Assembly: GCA_025558075.1 (NCBI GenBank)
Contig: JAHLKF010000028.1
Span: 124,001 to 188,000, forward strand
DNA length: 64,000 bases
Source of the DNA: Gaertneriomyces semiglobifer
Lineage: Eukaryota; Chytridiomycota; Chytridiomycetes; Spizellomycetales; Spizellomycetaceae
Direction: 5' to 3'
Positions 25,247 through 36,104 of the stretch are shown one piece after another. The position numbers and the translations under genes were made by a program. Numbering within the stretch: the first letter of the stretch is position 1; the number at the start of each line of letters is the position of its first letter. The notes under the pieces were generated by a model. It worked only from the letters and a program-made list of their open reading frames with translations. It had not been told where the DNA came from and did no database searches.

Positions 25247-26592
25247 TTACCTTGCTGAAGGATTATACGATCCAATGCCAAGTACCATAAGCATACCTAA
25301 CAAAATGGCAATGCCGAGAGCGGGGCGTCGTTTGGGCTTCGGTGAAGTCGAAAGCGACTGAAGTCGGGAATGGATCAATTAAGAGGAAGTCAGTACTCTT
25401 GTATGCACAAAGCGAACATACCTGATTTGCGTCCTTGGCCCCCGGAGGCACGCCAACATTCCATGTCATGTACAGGTACGTGCTAAGTAGTATGATGACT
25501 GCCCCGTTGTAGGTCAAGATGGTGGAAGGTCCGTTAAACAAGACCGCAGAGGCAATGATGAGAATCGTAGTGCTGACCGCAACAGCGATCGACTTAACAA
25601 TGTTGTCGGCATCTGTAGCCATTGTTAGCACAACCATACTACTACGTGATGCCCAGAACGCAGTCACTCACATTTGTACACCATCGTAATTGCAATTCCG
25701 ATGCATGCATTCAAGAACACAACCAGAACCGCCATGATGTTGTCATAGCCCTCGAAGAAGCCTTTCTCTTCTGAGAAAGCGCTTCGAATGAAAAACAACG
25801 CAAGATTCAAAGCAGTCCCTGCAATGTAAAGCGTCGTGTTTTGCGCGTGTACGGACACAGCGTAAGTCTTGCATAAATTATCATTCCAGCATCCGGCTGC
25901 CGCCGAAATTGCCGTCGAAAAGAAAAGGAGAGAGTATGTGGGGACGGAATGGTGAAGGCCAGCTTCTGGGTTGTACTGCGTAGTAATGAGCCCGCACACC
26001 TGTACAAGTCCGTGAGATAGCTGGTCACTCCTGGCGTACATATGATAGGATACGTACCTGTAGCACGATTGCCAGCCACTGAATACTTGCAATGTGCCGT
26101 GCAAGGAAGCAGTATGTCAGGACAGCAGAAATGAGGGTAGAGCCAGACTTGACCAGCTGAATGGTGCCGGGGTCCGCCAATTGGAAGGTAGCAAATGCCT
26201 AAAGCAGCAGGTCAATGGGCTATCATTCGGGCAATCAACAGCATGTGCGTCTAACCCACCACATGATTATTCACAGCATACAGGCTTGCCAGTCCGAACA
26301 ATTTGATGACCAATGGTTTAGACAGTTGCTCTTGGAGTTGCTTGTATGTCGAGAGTACTCTGACCAGAAAAGGCGTCCTCCTGTCGCACACATCCGTCGA
26401 AAACATGAAAAAAGCCATTATGAGTTTGAAAAACTCGGCTATAGTCATCGCAGATGCTGTTGAGAATTCATATTTGCCGTTGCGCTGCGAGAGTTTATAC
26501 ACTAGACCAACAGAGACTTGTATAGTGATGAGGCCAAAGAAGGACAGTAGCGCTGGCGACATGGACAGGCGCTTAACCATCATTCCGGTCAT
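25247..26592 (-). CDS. Nucleotide-sugar transporter, SLC35A (UDP-galactose/UDP-GlcNAc) type
   Basis: Golgi or ER antiporter importing a nucleotide sugar in exchange for the nucleoside monophosphate. Exons on the minus strand: 26592-26260, 26198-26058, 25999-25672, 25612-25422 and 25357-25247; phases close to 367 residues. The sequence contains a long run of hydrophobic helices, the YAVNNH motif, ATFQLADPGTIQLVKSGSTL (the SLC35A-type helix pair) and YKYADNIVKSIAVAV near the C-terminus. It ends with a basic cluster SPKPKRRP before the last helix. The first donor is GTGGGT, not the adjacent GTTAGA, because only that choice keeps phase. The exact sugar cannot be read from sequence; UDP-galactose and UDP-GlcNAc are most likely. 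Confidence 0.88.
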
Positions 26593-26868
26593 TTGGCACT
26601 GTACTAGTTAGAAAGCGTATCGCAACCGCTACTAACTGCATTGCCTGCGCTACTTATCCCACGGCGGAATTGCTCGTTGACGGCAACCCTGAATTATAAA
26701 GATAGAAGGTTCCCGCGTGGAGTCCAAAAAAGGGGACTGCGCGCAGAAGCAATTCATCGCAGATAATTATCACACTTACTGCGACAGTATTGAAACCACA
26801 GTAGCAATAGGGCTATCGAGAATAGAGCTGTATTTACTTCTCCTGAGCCAGTGCGTCCATTTGCCAGA

Positions 26869-27529
26869 ATGTCGGCCACAGTCAAGCATTATTATTCGTA
26901 CAACCAGATACACTTGCTCATTCGGAGCTCGCTGCCACAATTTACTACATGCCCTGACATCTTGGTCGCCATTTCGGGCGGTGGGTTGATTCCCGCTCGA
27001 ATTCTTCGGACGCTGTTAAAAAGCAAGTTCAATAGAACGGTCCCTATCCGGGTGATAGGGCTGCAATTATATGATGATGATGCAGAGAAGATGTGTGAAG
27101 GCGGTGTTAAGCGAACTCAATGGCCAAGGTCGGAAGAATGGGGAGTAACAGGAAAGGCAGCGACTGATGGCAACGGCGAGAAAAGTTTGAATGTTTGGGT
27201 TGTTGACGAGGTGGATGACACTCGGTAGAGACCAGTGCGTATATTATCATCTTAATTGGTTACTAATCCGTACCATTGTCAGTACAACTTTGCAGTATGC
27301 GCTGTCGAACTTGCAGAATGATCTCGGAAATGAAGCCACCTTTGGTATCTTTGTAGTCCATGACAAGAGAAAGCCCAAACGGGGAGTCTTGCCTGGCGAT
27401 GTCGAGTATATCTCTGCAGTTGAAGTTGACGACCACTGGATCGTCTACCCCTGGGACGCAACTGATATAGATGAGCACCAGAGGCTATGCGACAGCCAAG
27501 CATGTGCCAAGGAAACGAGTAGTACGTAG
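26869..27529 (+). CDS. HPT1: Hypoxanthine-guanine phosphoribosyltransferase (Hpt1 type)
   Basis: Purine salvage enzyme making IMP or GMP from the base and PRPP. Exons 26869-27224 and 27283-27529 give 200 residues; the intron has branch point TACTAAT. Residues follow the fungal Hpt1 pattern: HYYSYNQIHLLIRSS, DILVAISGGGLIPARILRT (loop I), KRTQW, and VWVVDEVDDTRTTLQYAL, which is the PRPP-binding loop spanning the exon junction. FGIFVVHDKRKPKRG and YPWDATDIDEHQR complete the fold. The yeast-type VDEVDDTRTTL motif distinguishes it from bacterial and animal HPRT. Its 3' end faces the SPATA4-like gene, 67 nt away. Confidence 0.93.
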
Positions 27530-27571
27530 ATTATTATTAGGTAGTCAGGTTGGATAGATAGTTAGGTAGGA

Positions 27572-27586
27572 CCCCCCCCCCCCCCC
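27572..27586. repeat. Homopolymer run of 15 C
   Basis: Fifteen uninterrupted C on the plus strand in the 67-nt gap between two converging genes, just 3' of the SPATA4-like stop codon. Assembly of the exact length may be unreliable. Confidence 0.9.
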
Positions 27587-27596
27587 AAGGATCAGC

Positions 27597-28465
27597 TCAA
27601 GCAATATTTTGATGAACTTCTACTTTGATCACTCGTCCGATCAAGTCTCGTACACTAATGTCTTCATCCAAAGGTTGCCACTCCCCGTCGAGGAGCATGC
27701 CCCGCTCAACGGCATGCTCACTCTTTCTACGTTTCACTTCGTCCTGTTTTCCCGTTGTTCTGGTTTCCACTTTCACCGGATAGTTCCTTCGTATCCATTG
27801 TTTGTGTCCTTGAACTATTTCCTCCGCCTTTGTACAAAGCCTTCAGCTTGAGACAACTTCAGGCACCAAAACACGCGGCACACATACCTTTGCAGGGTTG
27901 TCAGCGACTCGTCTTATTATCTCGCTGGTGGTGGGCAATGCGTATCGAGGTATGTCGGAGGTACATAGAGCAATCTCTGCATCATCCGGTTTCTGAATTC
28001 TAATTACATGCAGAAGTAGGACTAAATCAACATGGGGAAGCTTTTCGAGTATACTTCCATTGGCGCTTACTTACTTGGTTCCAGTGAAGACACCATACAG
28101 CCCCTCAAGAAATGCTTCAACTGCTCCTTCTTGGCAATGTAACACTGCTTGCACCGCTTCCTCTGGAATCATCAACCCCTGCTTTTGGAAAACTGTTTCG
28201 GGGGCATAATTAGCTCGCCAGCAGTGAAGTCTCTATAAATGCACGAAAACGCACATTTTTTTAGCCAGCTCCAGTTTTCGCTTTTCTCCCATGTGCCGAG
28301 ACCAGTGTAAAACCTCCGTAAATCAAGCATTTCTTCATTTGGGTAATACCGCGACAGTATCTCAGCTATGAGATACCCGTTCGCAAAATCTCGTTTGGGG
28401 TTTTTGATGGGATATGTCAGATCAAGTGTGCGCAACCATAGAAGAAGCGGGCGAGGCAGGGTCAT
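27597..28465 (-). CDS. SPATA4: SPATA4-like calponin-homology protein (ciliary)
   Basis: Four exons on the minus strand: 28465-28255, 28192-28075, 27999-27888 and 27827-27597, 223 residues, all in phase. The N-terminal CH-like domain reads LPRPLLLWLRTLDLTYPIKN, RDFANGYLIAEILSRYYP and NWSWLKKFFQKQGLMIPEE, matching SPATA4/SPEF1-type microtubule-binding CH domains. A distal LPTTSEIIRRVADN matches the SPATA4-specific segment. The acceptor before exon 4 (ACAAAG|GCG) is chosen by phase. Start 28465 is the first ATG after in-frame stops. Relatives are linked to cilia or flagella; in a fungus this implies a flagellated zoospore stage. It is divergent from DNAL4, 610 nt away. Confidence 0.87.
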
Positions 28466-29075
28466 TCTCTTCGTGACCACTCCGTCGGAAAGCTATCAAG
28501 TTGCACCAGGCGCAAGGCCATCTAATAGAAGTTGACATACCCGAAAAATAACGGTGCTTCTAGTTTCCCAGTAACTATCGGAGAATTTCCTAACAATAGG
28601 GAATTTCAAGGAATGTATTACTTCCAGTTGTGGTGCAAGTGGTACGATTAACCCGATATCTACAATCCGTTACATCTACGGGAGTCCCGGTAGCCCACTT
28701 ATGGCACACATGCAGCGGCCGCCATTTCCGCTGAAAAGCTAGTTTACTAAAGGCTCATTAAAGCAATATTTGCGGGCATATCACTAACAACGATGGTTTC
28801 CTCGAGTGAACTGAGTGAAGGTTGGCATCTCGCGGGTCTACAGAGGATCGGAGTTGCTTACCCAAGCTGCCTCGCTGCGCGTTTCCTCAACGCGCGAATG
28901 ATTTTGATTTTCATAACTGGCATGGGTACTTACGGCAGCTAATGGCCCTATAAAGCCATCTCAAAGTAGAAGCCATATATATAGACTAGTAATTAAGTTC
29001 CTTGACTCTGGTTGCCCATAGCGCAAAGATTTATCTCCGCTACCAATCAAGCGGACTGCAATATCTTAAGAGACA
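28466..29075. promoter_or_regulatory. Shared upstream region of the divergent ciliary gene pair
   Basis: 610 nt between the start codons of the SPATA4-like and DNAL4 genes. On the plus strand TATAAA occurs at 28949-28954 and TATATATA around 28976-28983. GTTGCC at 29011-29016, 60 nt before the DNAL4 ATG, is one half-site of an RFX X-box, but the second half is poor. No gene is seen inside. Confidence 0.4.
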
Positions 29076-29519
29076 ATGGCGGATACAGACGCCGCGGCAC
29101 CCACCGACGCCGGTGATACCAAAAGGAACTTCAATTATGCGTTAGTTCGTGTGAGGACAATATCTTGTGATGCAGTTGTTGTCATCGAACTAACGACCTT
29201 GGGGCAATTATAGGAAACATCCATCTCTCCCGACACGCTCCCAGACATTTTAGATACGCTCGTTACAGCCGTAGAAAAACACCCAAACAATTATGAATCA
29301 GCCGCGCAGATGGTGAAGGAAACCTTAGATCGAAAGAACGGAGCGACATGGCATTGTGTGATTGGGGAGGGATTTGGTTTTGAGGTTGGCGCAGAAGTCG
29401 GAGGTGTGGCCTGGGTATTTGTTGGGGCGGTGGTGAGTTCTTCTATTTTGTGGAGAATATATGGCAATGCGGCTCATGTAATGCATGTATAGGGAATCTT
29501 GGTATGGAAGGCGTCATGA
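29076..29519 (+). CDS. DNAL4: Axonemal dynein light chain 4
   Basis: LC8-like light chain of outer-arm axonemal dynein. Exons 29076-29150, 29214-29432 and 29493-29519 give 106 residues (human 105). Key segments are NFNYALVRETSISPD, NNYESAAQMVKETLD, and TWHCVIGEGFGFEVGAEVGG, followed by a short last exon ending GILVWKAS. The E-x-W-K-x-S end and the GEGFGFEV core match DNAL4 more closely than cytoplasmic LC8. Together with the SPATA4-like neighbour it indicates a motile flagellum. Confidence 0.94.
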
Positions 29520-29832
29520 ACGGAACCCGCTGTCGCCAACACTACGGTGTCAATGGTGGACTCGGTCCACGTTTTGTTGAGGCGCCTGTGCTCACCAGCT
29601 AATTGTATGTACAAAGATCAGCGATCATGTATTCTAAACTTCCGGTATATATATATACTGCAAAATGCCCATCCGGTTTGGCAATCTTTCAAACTTTACT
29701 TTCTATCGGGAACACTTCCTCTTGAGAAATTTGCTTATCCGCTCTATCGGAGACATCCGTGAGATCTACCCCAGCACTTGTGAGTTAATTGTAGAGTTTT
29801 CATCGTCCCCGGCGTGACCACGTGTCGAGCCT

Positions 29833-32266
29833 CTACGCTCTCGGAATCTGGGCAAGTGACTGCTGCGGCAATGGCGTAACAGGTACAACAGGAGGTCCAC
29901 CTTCCGTTGAATGGAGCTCCTCCTGATTATATTCATTCAGCATCTCCAACACTCGGGCATACTCCTCTTTAACGTTTGCCTCATATTCCCTCCTCTTTCC
30001 TCTCCACACTGCAATCTCGTCCACGGAGTTTTCCTCGCACGCGTCCGCAATTAGGCCAGTCAAGGTGCCACACCATCTTTCGCCTCGTGATCGCGATGCT
30101 AGAGCGAAGGCTGCCTGATATATCTTCTTTGCTTGTGGCAAGTTGGTGAAATGAAAGAAGGTGCCCAAAATGGATAACGAGAGGTACTTAAGAAGGCTCG
30201 CCTGAAGAGGCTCTGAGTGCTTGATGCTTTGCAGAATGTGAAGCTTGGTACCTCGGATAGTGGAGCGTTCACTTGTCAAGTGTGATATCGAGGAAAGGTA
30301 ATGGCAAATTGCAATATGAGCGACGGCCGTATGCGGATATGCTTGGAAGGGGCTAGCGTCCGATGTGTCCGCGTCATCTAATGTTCGTAGACCTATGCTA
30401 TCCTGCTGAGCTGAAAGCAGTTGCAAGCCAGCAGCCCGCTTATTGAGCACGGTAAGGTAAAGTAATATCCGGTGCGCTTGACTGATCATCGTCAAAGATT
30501 GGCCTGCGGCAATGTTATTGTCCTGGTGCCTCTCTACGGCCATGAACCATTGATCCGCCTGTTCCCAACGGCCCAAGGTGAGGCAGAACATACCCCAGTC
30601 CAAAGCTACCAAACCGCTATATCGCTGCTGGAGCGGCAACGTAGAGGCGGCCCATTGCGATAGCCTCCGAAGACACTGTAGCGACTCGCAGAGTTCACCA
30701 CGGAGAAGGCAGACCTCTGTTTGATGACGGAGGATGATGACCTTTAACTCGGAAAGCCAGTGGCGGCGTTGGGAAAGTTGCGGTACCGAATCAGGTGTGG
30801 CAGAGGCAGACAATTCGGCTACAGCAAAAGGAAACGTAGTTAAGTACACAAGGATGATATCAAAGCAAAATTGGCTAATCACCGTTGACGAGTTTCAGTC
30901 CTTCAACCAGGTGCCTTTTGCTCTTATAGCTATCACCACTTTTATGAACGACACCGCTAATCAAGAAAATGAACGCAAAAAGTTCGCTTCTCCCTAACAA
31001 CCGTAACGTGACGTCTTCTAAACCGTTTTCCCGTCGTATTCGAATCTTAGTTAAACCGTCGTGCGAAATGTTTTGGTTGCACTCAGCTAGAGCTTGGACT
31101 TTTAAGAGACTTTGTAGCGCTTCGTTGACATCCCCTTTCCGCAAAAGGAAAGGGATATGTATTAGATGGTAGTAGATGGTAAGAATCGGGGATGAGTTTA
31201 TGGGCAAGGCTTCGCCGTCAGATTGGAAAAGGGGTATTAACTGGGCAACCGCTTCGGATGCCATTGCGTTTGCAGAGTCCGCGAGAGAATATAGAACGAG
31301 AAGGATGAGCAGAGCTGCCTATGTACGATGTCGTGTTGATCAGTCAGTCAGCGGTACGAGTGTGGAAATATCGCGTACCTTCATTTCAACATCCCCTCTC
31401 TGGTCCGTTACTTCAACGGCCTCTTTAAGTATTACCAAGCCTGCCTGAGTATCATTGGTGTTGATGCTAAGTTCCGCACGCCTTTGCATAAAGTGGTAGT
31501 ACCATGCATACTCGTTGAATGCACGGGCCTCGGTGCATGCCTGCTTCAGAAGCACCTTTGCCGGTTTAACCATCAACGCCGATTTACTTGATTCGCAGAG
31601 AAGCTTGTACTGTAAGTCTTTCATCAAGAAGCGCAGCCCGTTTAATGTCGGGTCGGATGTCTTCTGCACAAGTAACGTCTACAAGGTAGCGCAGTATAAG
31701 GTCAACTCAAAATACCGAAACTTCCTCCCGTGCATTTACTTGACTGTCTCAATGGCGCTCAATAGAAAATACATACTTACAGCTTTTTGAAGATGAGTCT
31801 CCGCATCGCTACGGTTTACACAATACCACAATAAAATCTGCGCCAGCAGTACCCGGGTTCGCACCTCAACTCTCACAGACAACACCCCGCTCAGCAAAAT
31901 CGCCTCCAGACATCTTATCGCTGTCAATACATTGGCGCCAGCCAGCGTCGTCCTTGTTTCTTCTGGGATGTGACTGTTGGCGACGATTGCGGCAGTGGTT
32001 TTAAGGTAATGATCTGCTAACCCCCATAATATCTCATACGCCTGTGCCGGTTCTTGGTGTTGCTGTTGCTGTACATGTTGGCTTAAATGCTGCTGTGAGT
32101 AGTGAGACTGTGACTGGAGATGGTGCGGATAGGATTGTGGTGTTGCCCCACCATCATCAGTGGGCGAAACTAAACCGGAGGTGGACGAGTGCGCTGAATG
32201 CTGCTGCGCAGCATACTGCGTTGGAGCCCCTAGCTGATAGCTGGCCTGCTGTTGGGGATGCGCCAT
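29833..32266 (-). CDS. MAU2: Mau2/Scc4 cohesin-loading factor subunit
   Basis: TPR-superhelix partner of Scc2/NIPBL that loads cohesin onto chromatin. Exons on the minus strand: 32266-31781, 31678-31379, 31318-30883 and 30818-29833, 735 residues. After a Gln/His-rich low-complexity N-terminus (QQQHQEP and similar), the Mau2-type TPRs start with YEILWGLADHYLKT and continue through RVEVRTRVLLAQILLWY, AETHLQKA, AAGLQLLSAQQ and LKYLSLSILGTFFHF. It ends with a Pro/Gln-rich tail. In-frame ATGs exist upstream (32350, 32341); 32266 (MAHPQQQ) is chosen because family proteins start close to the TPRs. Human MAU2 is 613 residues; the excess is the N-terminal low-complexity segment. It is divergent from RPL35. 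Confidence 0.85.
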
Positions 32267-32536
32267 ACGGATGAGTGCTGTGGATCTCGCAGACAGCGGA
32301 AATGTTATGGCCGATGTCTGGATCAAGAGGTGAAATCGCATTCTACACATTTTGATATTGATTTCAACGCTTAATATCGATATCAAAGACGTACGTAAGC
32401 GAATGTCACGTGGCCTCTTTACTGTTTGGGAAATTGTCGCTGTTCGAATTGACAGTTTTTGAGACTAGTTTTTACCAGCAACCACTAAGCTGTCCGTCCA
32501 TCTTCAATATCTTTTGAGGGAGATACACATATCGAA
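32267..32536. promoter_or_regulatory. Bidirectional promoter region, MAU2 and RPL35
   Basis: 270 nt between the divergent start codons of Mau2 and ribosomal protein L35. No TATA box is clear; AT-rich GATATTGATTTC-type sequence lies near 32350. Confidence 0.4.
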
Positions 32537-33641
32537 ATGGTGAGCATCGTTCGACGTTCGAGTACCAGGACCTCTATGCCTGCGCCGGATTTGTTTGGTG
32601 GACTTGTCGAGTGGTATTTGGCAAGAAGCTCATGCGCGCTGAAGAATCAAATCTGACGCATATATGAGTGCACATTATGGGAATGATGGACATCTGGTTA
32701 TATGTCGTAAAGATATTTCGCGTCAAGCTACCGACGGAGACAATGCAGCTTATTGAAGAAATGCAAAAGAATGATCTTTGAGGCCCCGGTCCGTAGGGCG
32801 AATTGGATACATCAGCATACCGCCTGTGAGATTAATGCTGGACACTGGAACTGGATGGAAAATACGAACGAACAATGCGTTGCCTTGACGATATGATGGA
32901 GCTAATGTTTTCGCTCATCATAGGCCAAGGTGAAGACTTTCGAGCTCAGGAAGAAGACCAAGGCCGACCTCACCAAGCAGTTGGATGAGTTGAAGCAAGA
33001 GCTCGCCTCCCTTCGCGTTCAGAAGATTGCTGGTGGCGCTGGCTCCAAGCTTGCCAAGATGTGAGTATATTGTTGAATTACGCGGATGACGATTACACAA
33101 GTGTTGTGGAGCATTGGTATCTTGAGATTTTACGGGATGTCACTCCAATCGACTTTCACCAAGCGGGGGGCATGATGGTTGATGCAAATGGGAACCGTAT
33201 CGAATCTAGCGCTCAAGGAATTTCGTGATGAACTGTTAAGGCGACCGTCGGGTGGTGGAGGAAAAGATAATCGGAACTTCCGATGATAACTGGCGCAAAC
33301 GTGCTAATTTAGCACTTTTTCCGCAGCCACGATGTCCGCAAGAACATTGCCCGTGTGAACACGGTTATCAGCCAGACCCAGCGTGAGCAGCTCCGAATCT
33401 TCTACAAGGGAAAGAAGTACATTCCCCTCGATCTTCGTGTCAAGAAGACCCGTGCTATCCGTCAGCGCTTGACCGCTTACGAGGCGTCTCGTAAGACCGT
33501 GAGGCAAGCCAAGAAGGAGCAGCACTTCCCTCTTCGCAAGTAAGTACTCGAGTGTTTTTTTTCGCAATCCGCTTATTATAGAGCTAGTGGCTTACCTTTG
33601 TTCTCCATTGCCTTACTTTCAGGTACGCTGTGAAGGCTTAG
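32537..33641 (+). CDS. RPL35: 60S ribosomal protein L35 (uL29)
   Basis: Component of the large ribosomal subunit near the polypeptide exit tunnel. Exons 32537-32539 (ATG alone), 32924-33060, 33327-33539 and 33623-33641; 123 residues, the usual eukaryotic length. The sequence runs [69 protein letters not shown] and ends HFPLRKYAVKA. The start codon forms its own exon, followed by a 384-nt intron, and intron 2 is 266 nt; both are far longer than the introns of neighbouring genes. Long introns at the start of ribosomal-protein genes are common in fungi. Confidence 0.97.
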
Positions 33642-34261
33642 ATGCTGTTAATTGTATAGTAACCAATATCATCATGTCTCGAACGCAGCATGCCGTTGGC
33701 GTATTGATTTGCATTTATGATCACTGGTGAAGGAAGCAATTTACCTGCCAAGCGTATATAACTTTTTCTCGTGTCCGAGTACGCGGCAGGCTCCACACAT
33801 CTACGGCCGCTCAGCGGCTTGTTCAAGTGTAGTAGGTCCTTGGGAGCGACATTTTCTTACTATGTCCGGTCGATGCGAAGGTTCATCTTGACACGACCAA
33901 TGCCCCAGCGGTAGTAGATTCTCACGTCCAGCGATGCCAGGCGAAGGAAGCAACCTGGAGCACGCAAGTCCCACATGCCGTCGTCGTCTTCTGACACTTT
34001 GTGCATAAACTGAACGGGCTGTTACAACGCTCGACGATGCCAGGTCAACAGCAACGTCCACTATTCTAGAGTGTGGCGTACGTCTGCGAGTGGAACCTCC
34101 GTAGTGCGAAACCTCAAGTTCAAATGAGGTTGCCGAGATTTGCTCCCTTAGTACCTCAAGTCCGTTGCGACGCGTAAGGACTACCTGGGAATGTTCTCCT
34201 ATGTAAAACAAGACGCCGCCATAGCGGAGCGGTCTAGACCTGGGCAATATAATCTTGAACT
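33642..34261. other. Left flank of the repeat island, degenerate tRNA-like 5' half
   Basis: No supported gene. GCCGCCATAGCGGAGCGG starting near 34216 resembles the 5' half of a tRNA, including an A-box (TAGCGGAGCGGTCTAGAC), but no matching anticodon arm or acceptor follows. The same sequence, preceded by ATGTAAAACAAGACGCC, recurs near 36092-36115 beyond the second large repeat copy. The minus-strand frame 34247-33801 runs through this element and looks spurious. Confidence 0.5.
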
Positions 34262-34915
34262 CAAGTAATGATAAAACACATAATATTATTCAACACAAAG
34301 TACAAAATGAAACCAAAGTCTTTATAGTCGGTAATACTGTAAATGATGACATGTCAAGTGAAAGGTATGCCGAAGCATGTTTTCACCTGCCGCCGGGTCT
34401 CACGGCCGCTTTGCCTTGCTCCTGGTGTCGAGGTCCGGAGAGTCGAAGTCCAGTAGTCGAGGTTGTTGAGTAGTCGAAGTCCAGTTGTCAAAGTCCACAT
34501 GGCGATGTTCACACGGCGATGTTGTTCACACGGCGGTGCTCACACGGCGATGAAAGTCGAAGTCCAGCAGTCGAGGTTGTTGTAGTCGAAGTCCAGTAGT
34601 AGTCGATGTCGAGGGAGGCGAACTGAAGGAAAACTGAGGGGAGGGAAGCGACGAACGGGGGGCCCCTTTTATATCCGAGAGGCAGCCTTTGGCCGATGCG
34701 ATGGCGCCATTCGTCATCTAAATTCATCCATCTAAGCAGCAACTGGGCCTCTTGCTCTTGCTGACTCAAAGGGACTCATTAATTGTTCCCGATACGGTTG
34801 ATTGCTGTCCGCATGTAAACGGTGTCGTAATCTGCACACACGCGTGGGAAACTACGCGTCCGGACAAGCGCGACATGAATTGCACACCTCGGATGGCCTG
34901 CCCTGCGACGAAGGA
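34262..34915. repeat. Dispersed repeat element, copy 1
   Basis: Diverged partner of 35263-36075. Shared blocks in order: GTAATGATAAAACNCATAAT; GAAAGGTATGC with CACCNGCCGCC; a GTCGAGGTTGT-type minisatellite (34441-34605); GGCGAACTGAAGGAAAACTG running into CTTTTATATCCGAGAG; GATGGCGCCATTCGTCATCT; CGTAATCTGCACACACGCGT; and CCTGCGACGAAGG. On the minus strand GATATAAAAGGGGCC (34666-34676) is a strong TATA motif. ACGCGT boxes lie at 34840-34845 and 34854-34859, about 165 nt upstream of it in minus orientation. The layout resembles a solo LTR or other non-autonomous element, but I cannot define terminal repeats or target duplications. Confidence 0.75.
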
Positions 34916-35262
34916 TGGTTGGTCCTGTGAACGAAACCTTATCGTGCGCACTCTTGTCCAGGTTCATGTGGTTGCCGGCGAGGGCTTATAAGAAACATAA
35001 GTTCAAAAAATGACAGAGTAGAACGGCTATCAAACTGGTTTGTAAATTGTGCGTCACCAATATGCAGGGATGTTGACAGAAACAATCCCATAAGATGATG
35101 CATCCCAGTGCGTCCTTTACATACAGGCCATTTCAGAGCTAGAGCGTCTATTCATACAGCCCAGGATGTCCTTACGTGTCGCGAGCTGGCCATGCGAGGA
35201 TTCCACAATCATCCATTTTCACACTCGAGTTGAGCGAGCAAAGTCTTGACAACGTCGTTGAG

Positions 35263-36075
35263 GCAAGTAATGATAAAACTCATAATATTATTCAACACTT
35301 ATTATTATTCAACACAAAATAACCAAAGTCTAATGTTTATAAAGCACATAATATATTATATACTATATATACATAACACAACTCCAAGTGTTATTGCTAA
35401 TGAAAGGTATGCACGAAGCATTCTTTCACCAGCCGCCCAGGGTTTCACGGACCGTTTTGCCCTGAGTTTCACAGCATCTTGGTGTCGAGGTTGTAGTAGT
35501 CGAGGTTGTTGTAGTCGAGGTTGTTGTAGTCGACGTCCAGCAGTCGAGGTTGTCGTAGTCGAAGTCCAGTAGTCGAGGTTGATGTAGTCCAGGTTGTCGT
35601 AGTCGAGGTTGTCGTAGTCGAAGTCCAGCAGTCGAGGTTGTTGTCGTCGAAGTCGAAGATGTCGAGGGAGGCGAACTGAAGGAAAACTGAGGGGAGGGAA
35701 GCGACGAACGGGGGGCCCTTTTATATCCGAGAGGACAGCCCTTTGGCCGATGCGATGGCGCCATTCGTCATCTAAATTTCAAGGATGAATGAACGACGGC
35801 AGCAACTGGGCCACCAAATAGATTGCAAAACAATGGCACAGCTGCACAGCAATCTAACCGTATCAGGAACGATGAGTCCCTTTGAGTGCTCCGTCCGCGT
35901 GTTAAACGCTGTCGTAATCTGCACACACGCGTGGGAAACTACGCGTCCGGAGCGTCCGGACCAGCGCGACAGAGCGCGACATGAATTGCACACCTCGCAT
36001 GGTAACGAAGGGTCATCTTGCCAATGTATGGCAGGTCGCAACGCGTTTGTTCCGGTGCCCTGCGACGAAGGGTAC
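35263..36075. repeat. Dispersed repeat element, copy 2
   Basis: Second copy of the element at 34262-34915, same orientation, longer because of extra AT-rich sequence (35300-35400), a longer minisatellite (35480-35665) and an insertion near 35950-36055 that includes short duplications (GCGTCCGGA, GCGCGACA). The TATA motif on the minus strand lies at 35717-35727 and the paired ACGCGT boxes at 35927-35932 and 35941-35946, so these elements keep their arrangement in both copies. Minus-strand frame 35764-35426 is Ser/Thr/Pro-rich only because it reads the minisatellite; I do not call it a gene. Confidence 0.75.
35480..35665. repeat. GTCGAGGTTGTnGTA minisatellite
   Basis: Imperfect tandem array of 12-15 nt units alternating GTAGTCGAGGTTGTTGTA and GTAGTCGAAGTCCAG types. 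A shorter version occurs in copy 1 at 34441-34605. Confidence 0.85.
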
Positions 36076-36104
36076 CCTCTGAGGTGTTTCCTATGTAAAA
36101 CAAG

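Noticed and set aside
33061..33326. C/D box snoRNA in RPL35 intron 2
   Set aside because: GTGATGA is present near 33224 but no CTGA D box lies at a suitable distance with a closing stem.
33801..34247. Minus-strand frame of 148 codons in the repeat island
   Set aside because: It runs through the tRNA-like sequence shared with 36092-36115, has no ATG-based start of interest and no domain.
35426..35764. Ser/Thr/Pro-rich minus-strand frame
   Set aside because: The composition simply translates the minisatellite; copy 1 does not conserve the frame through the array.
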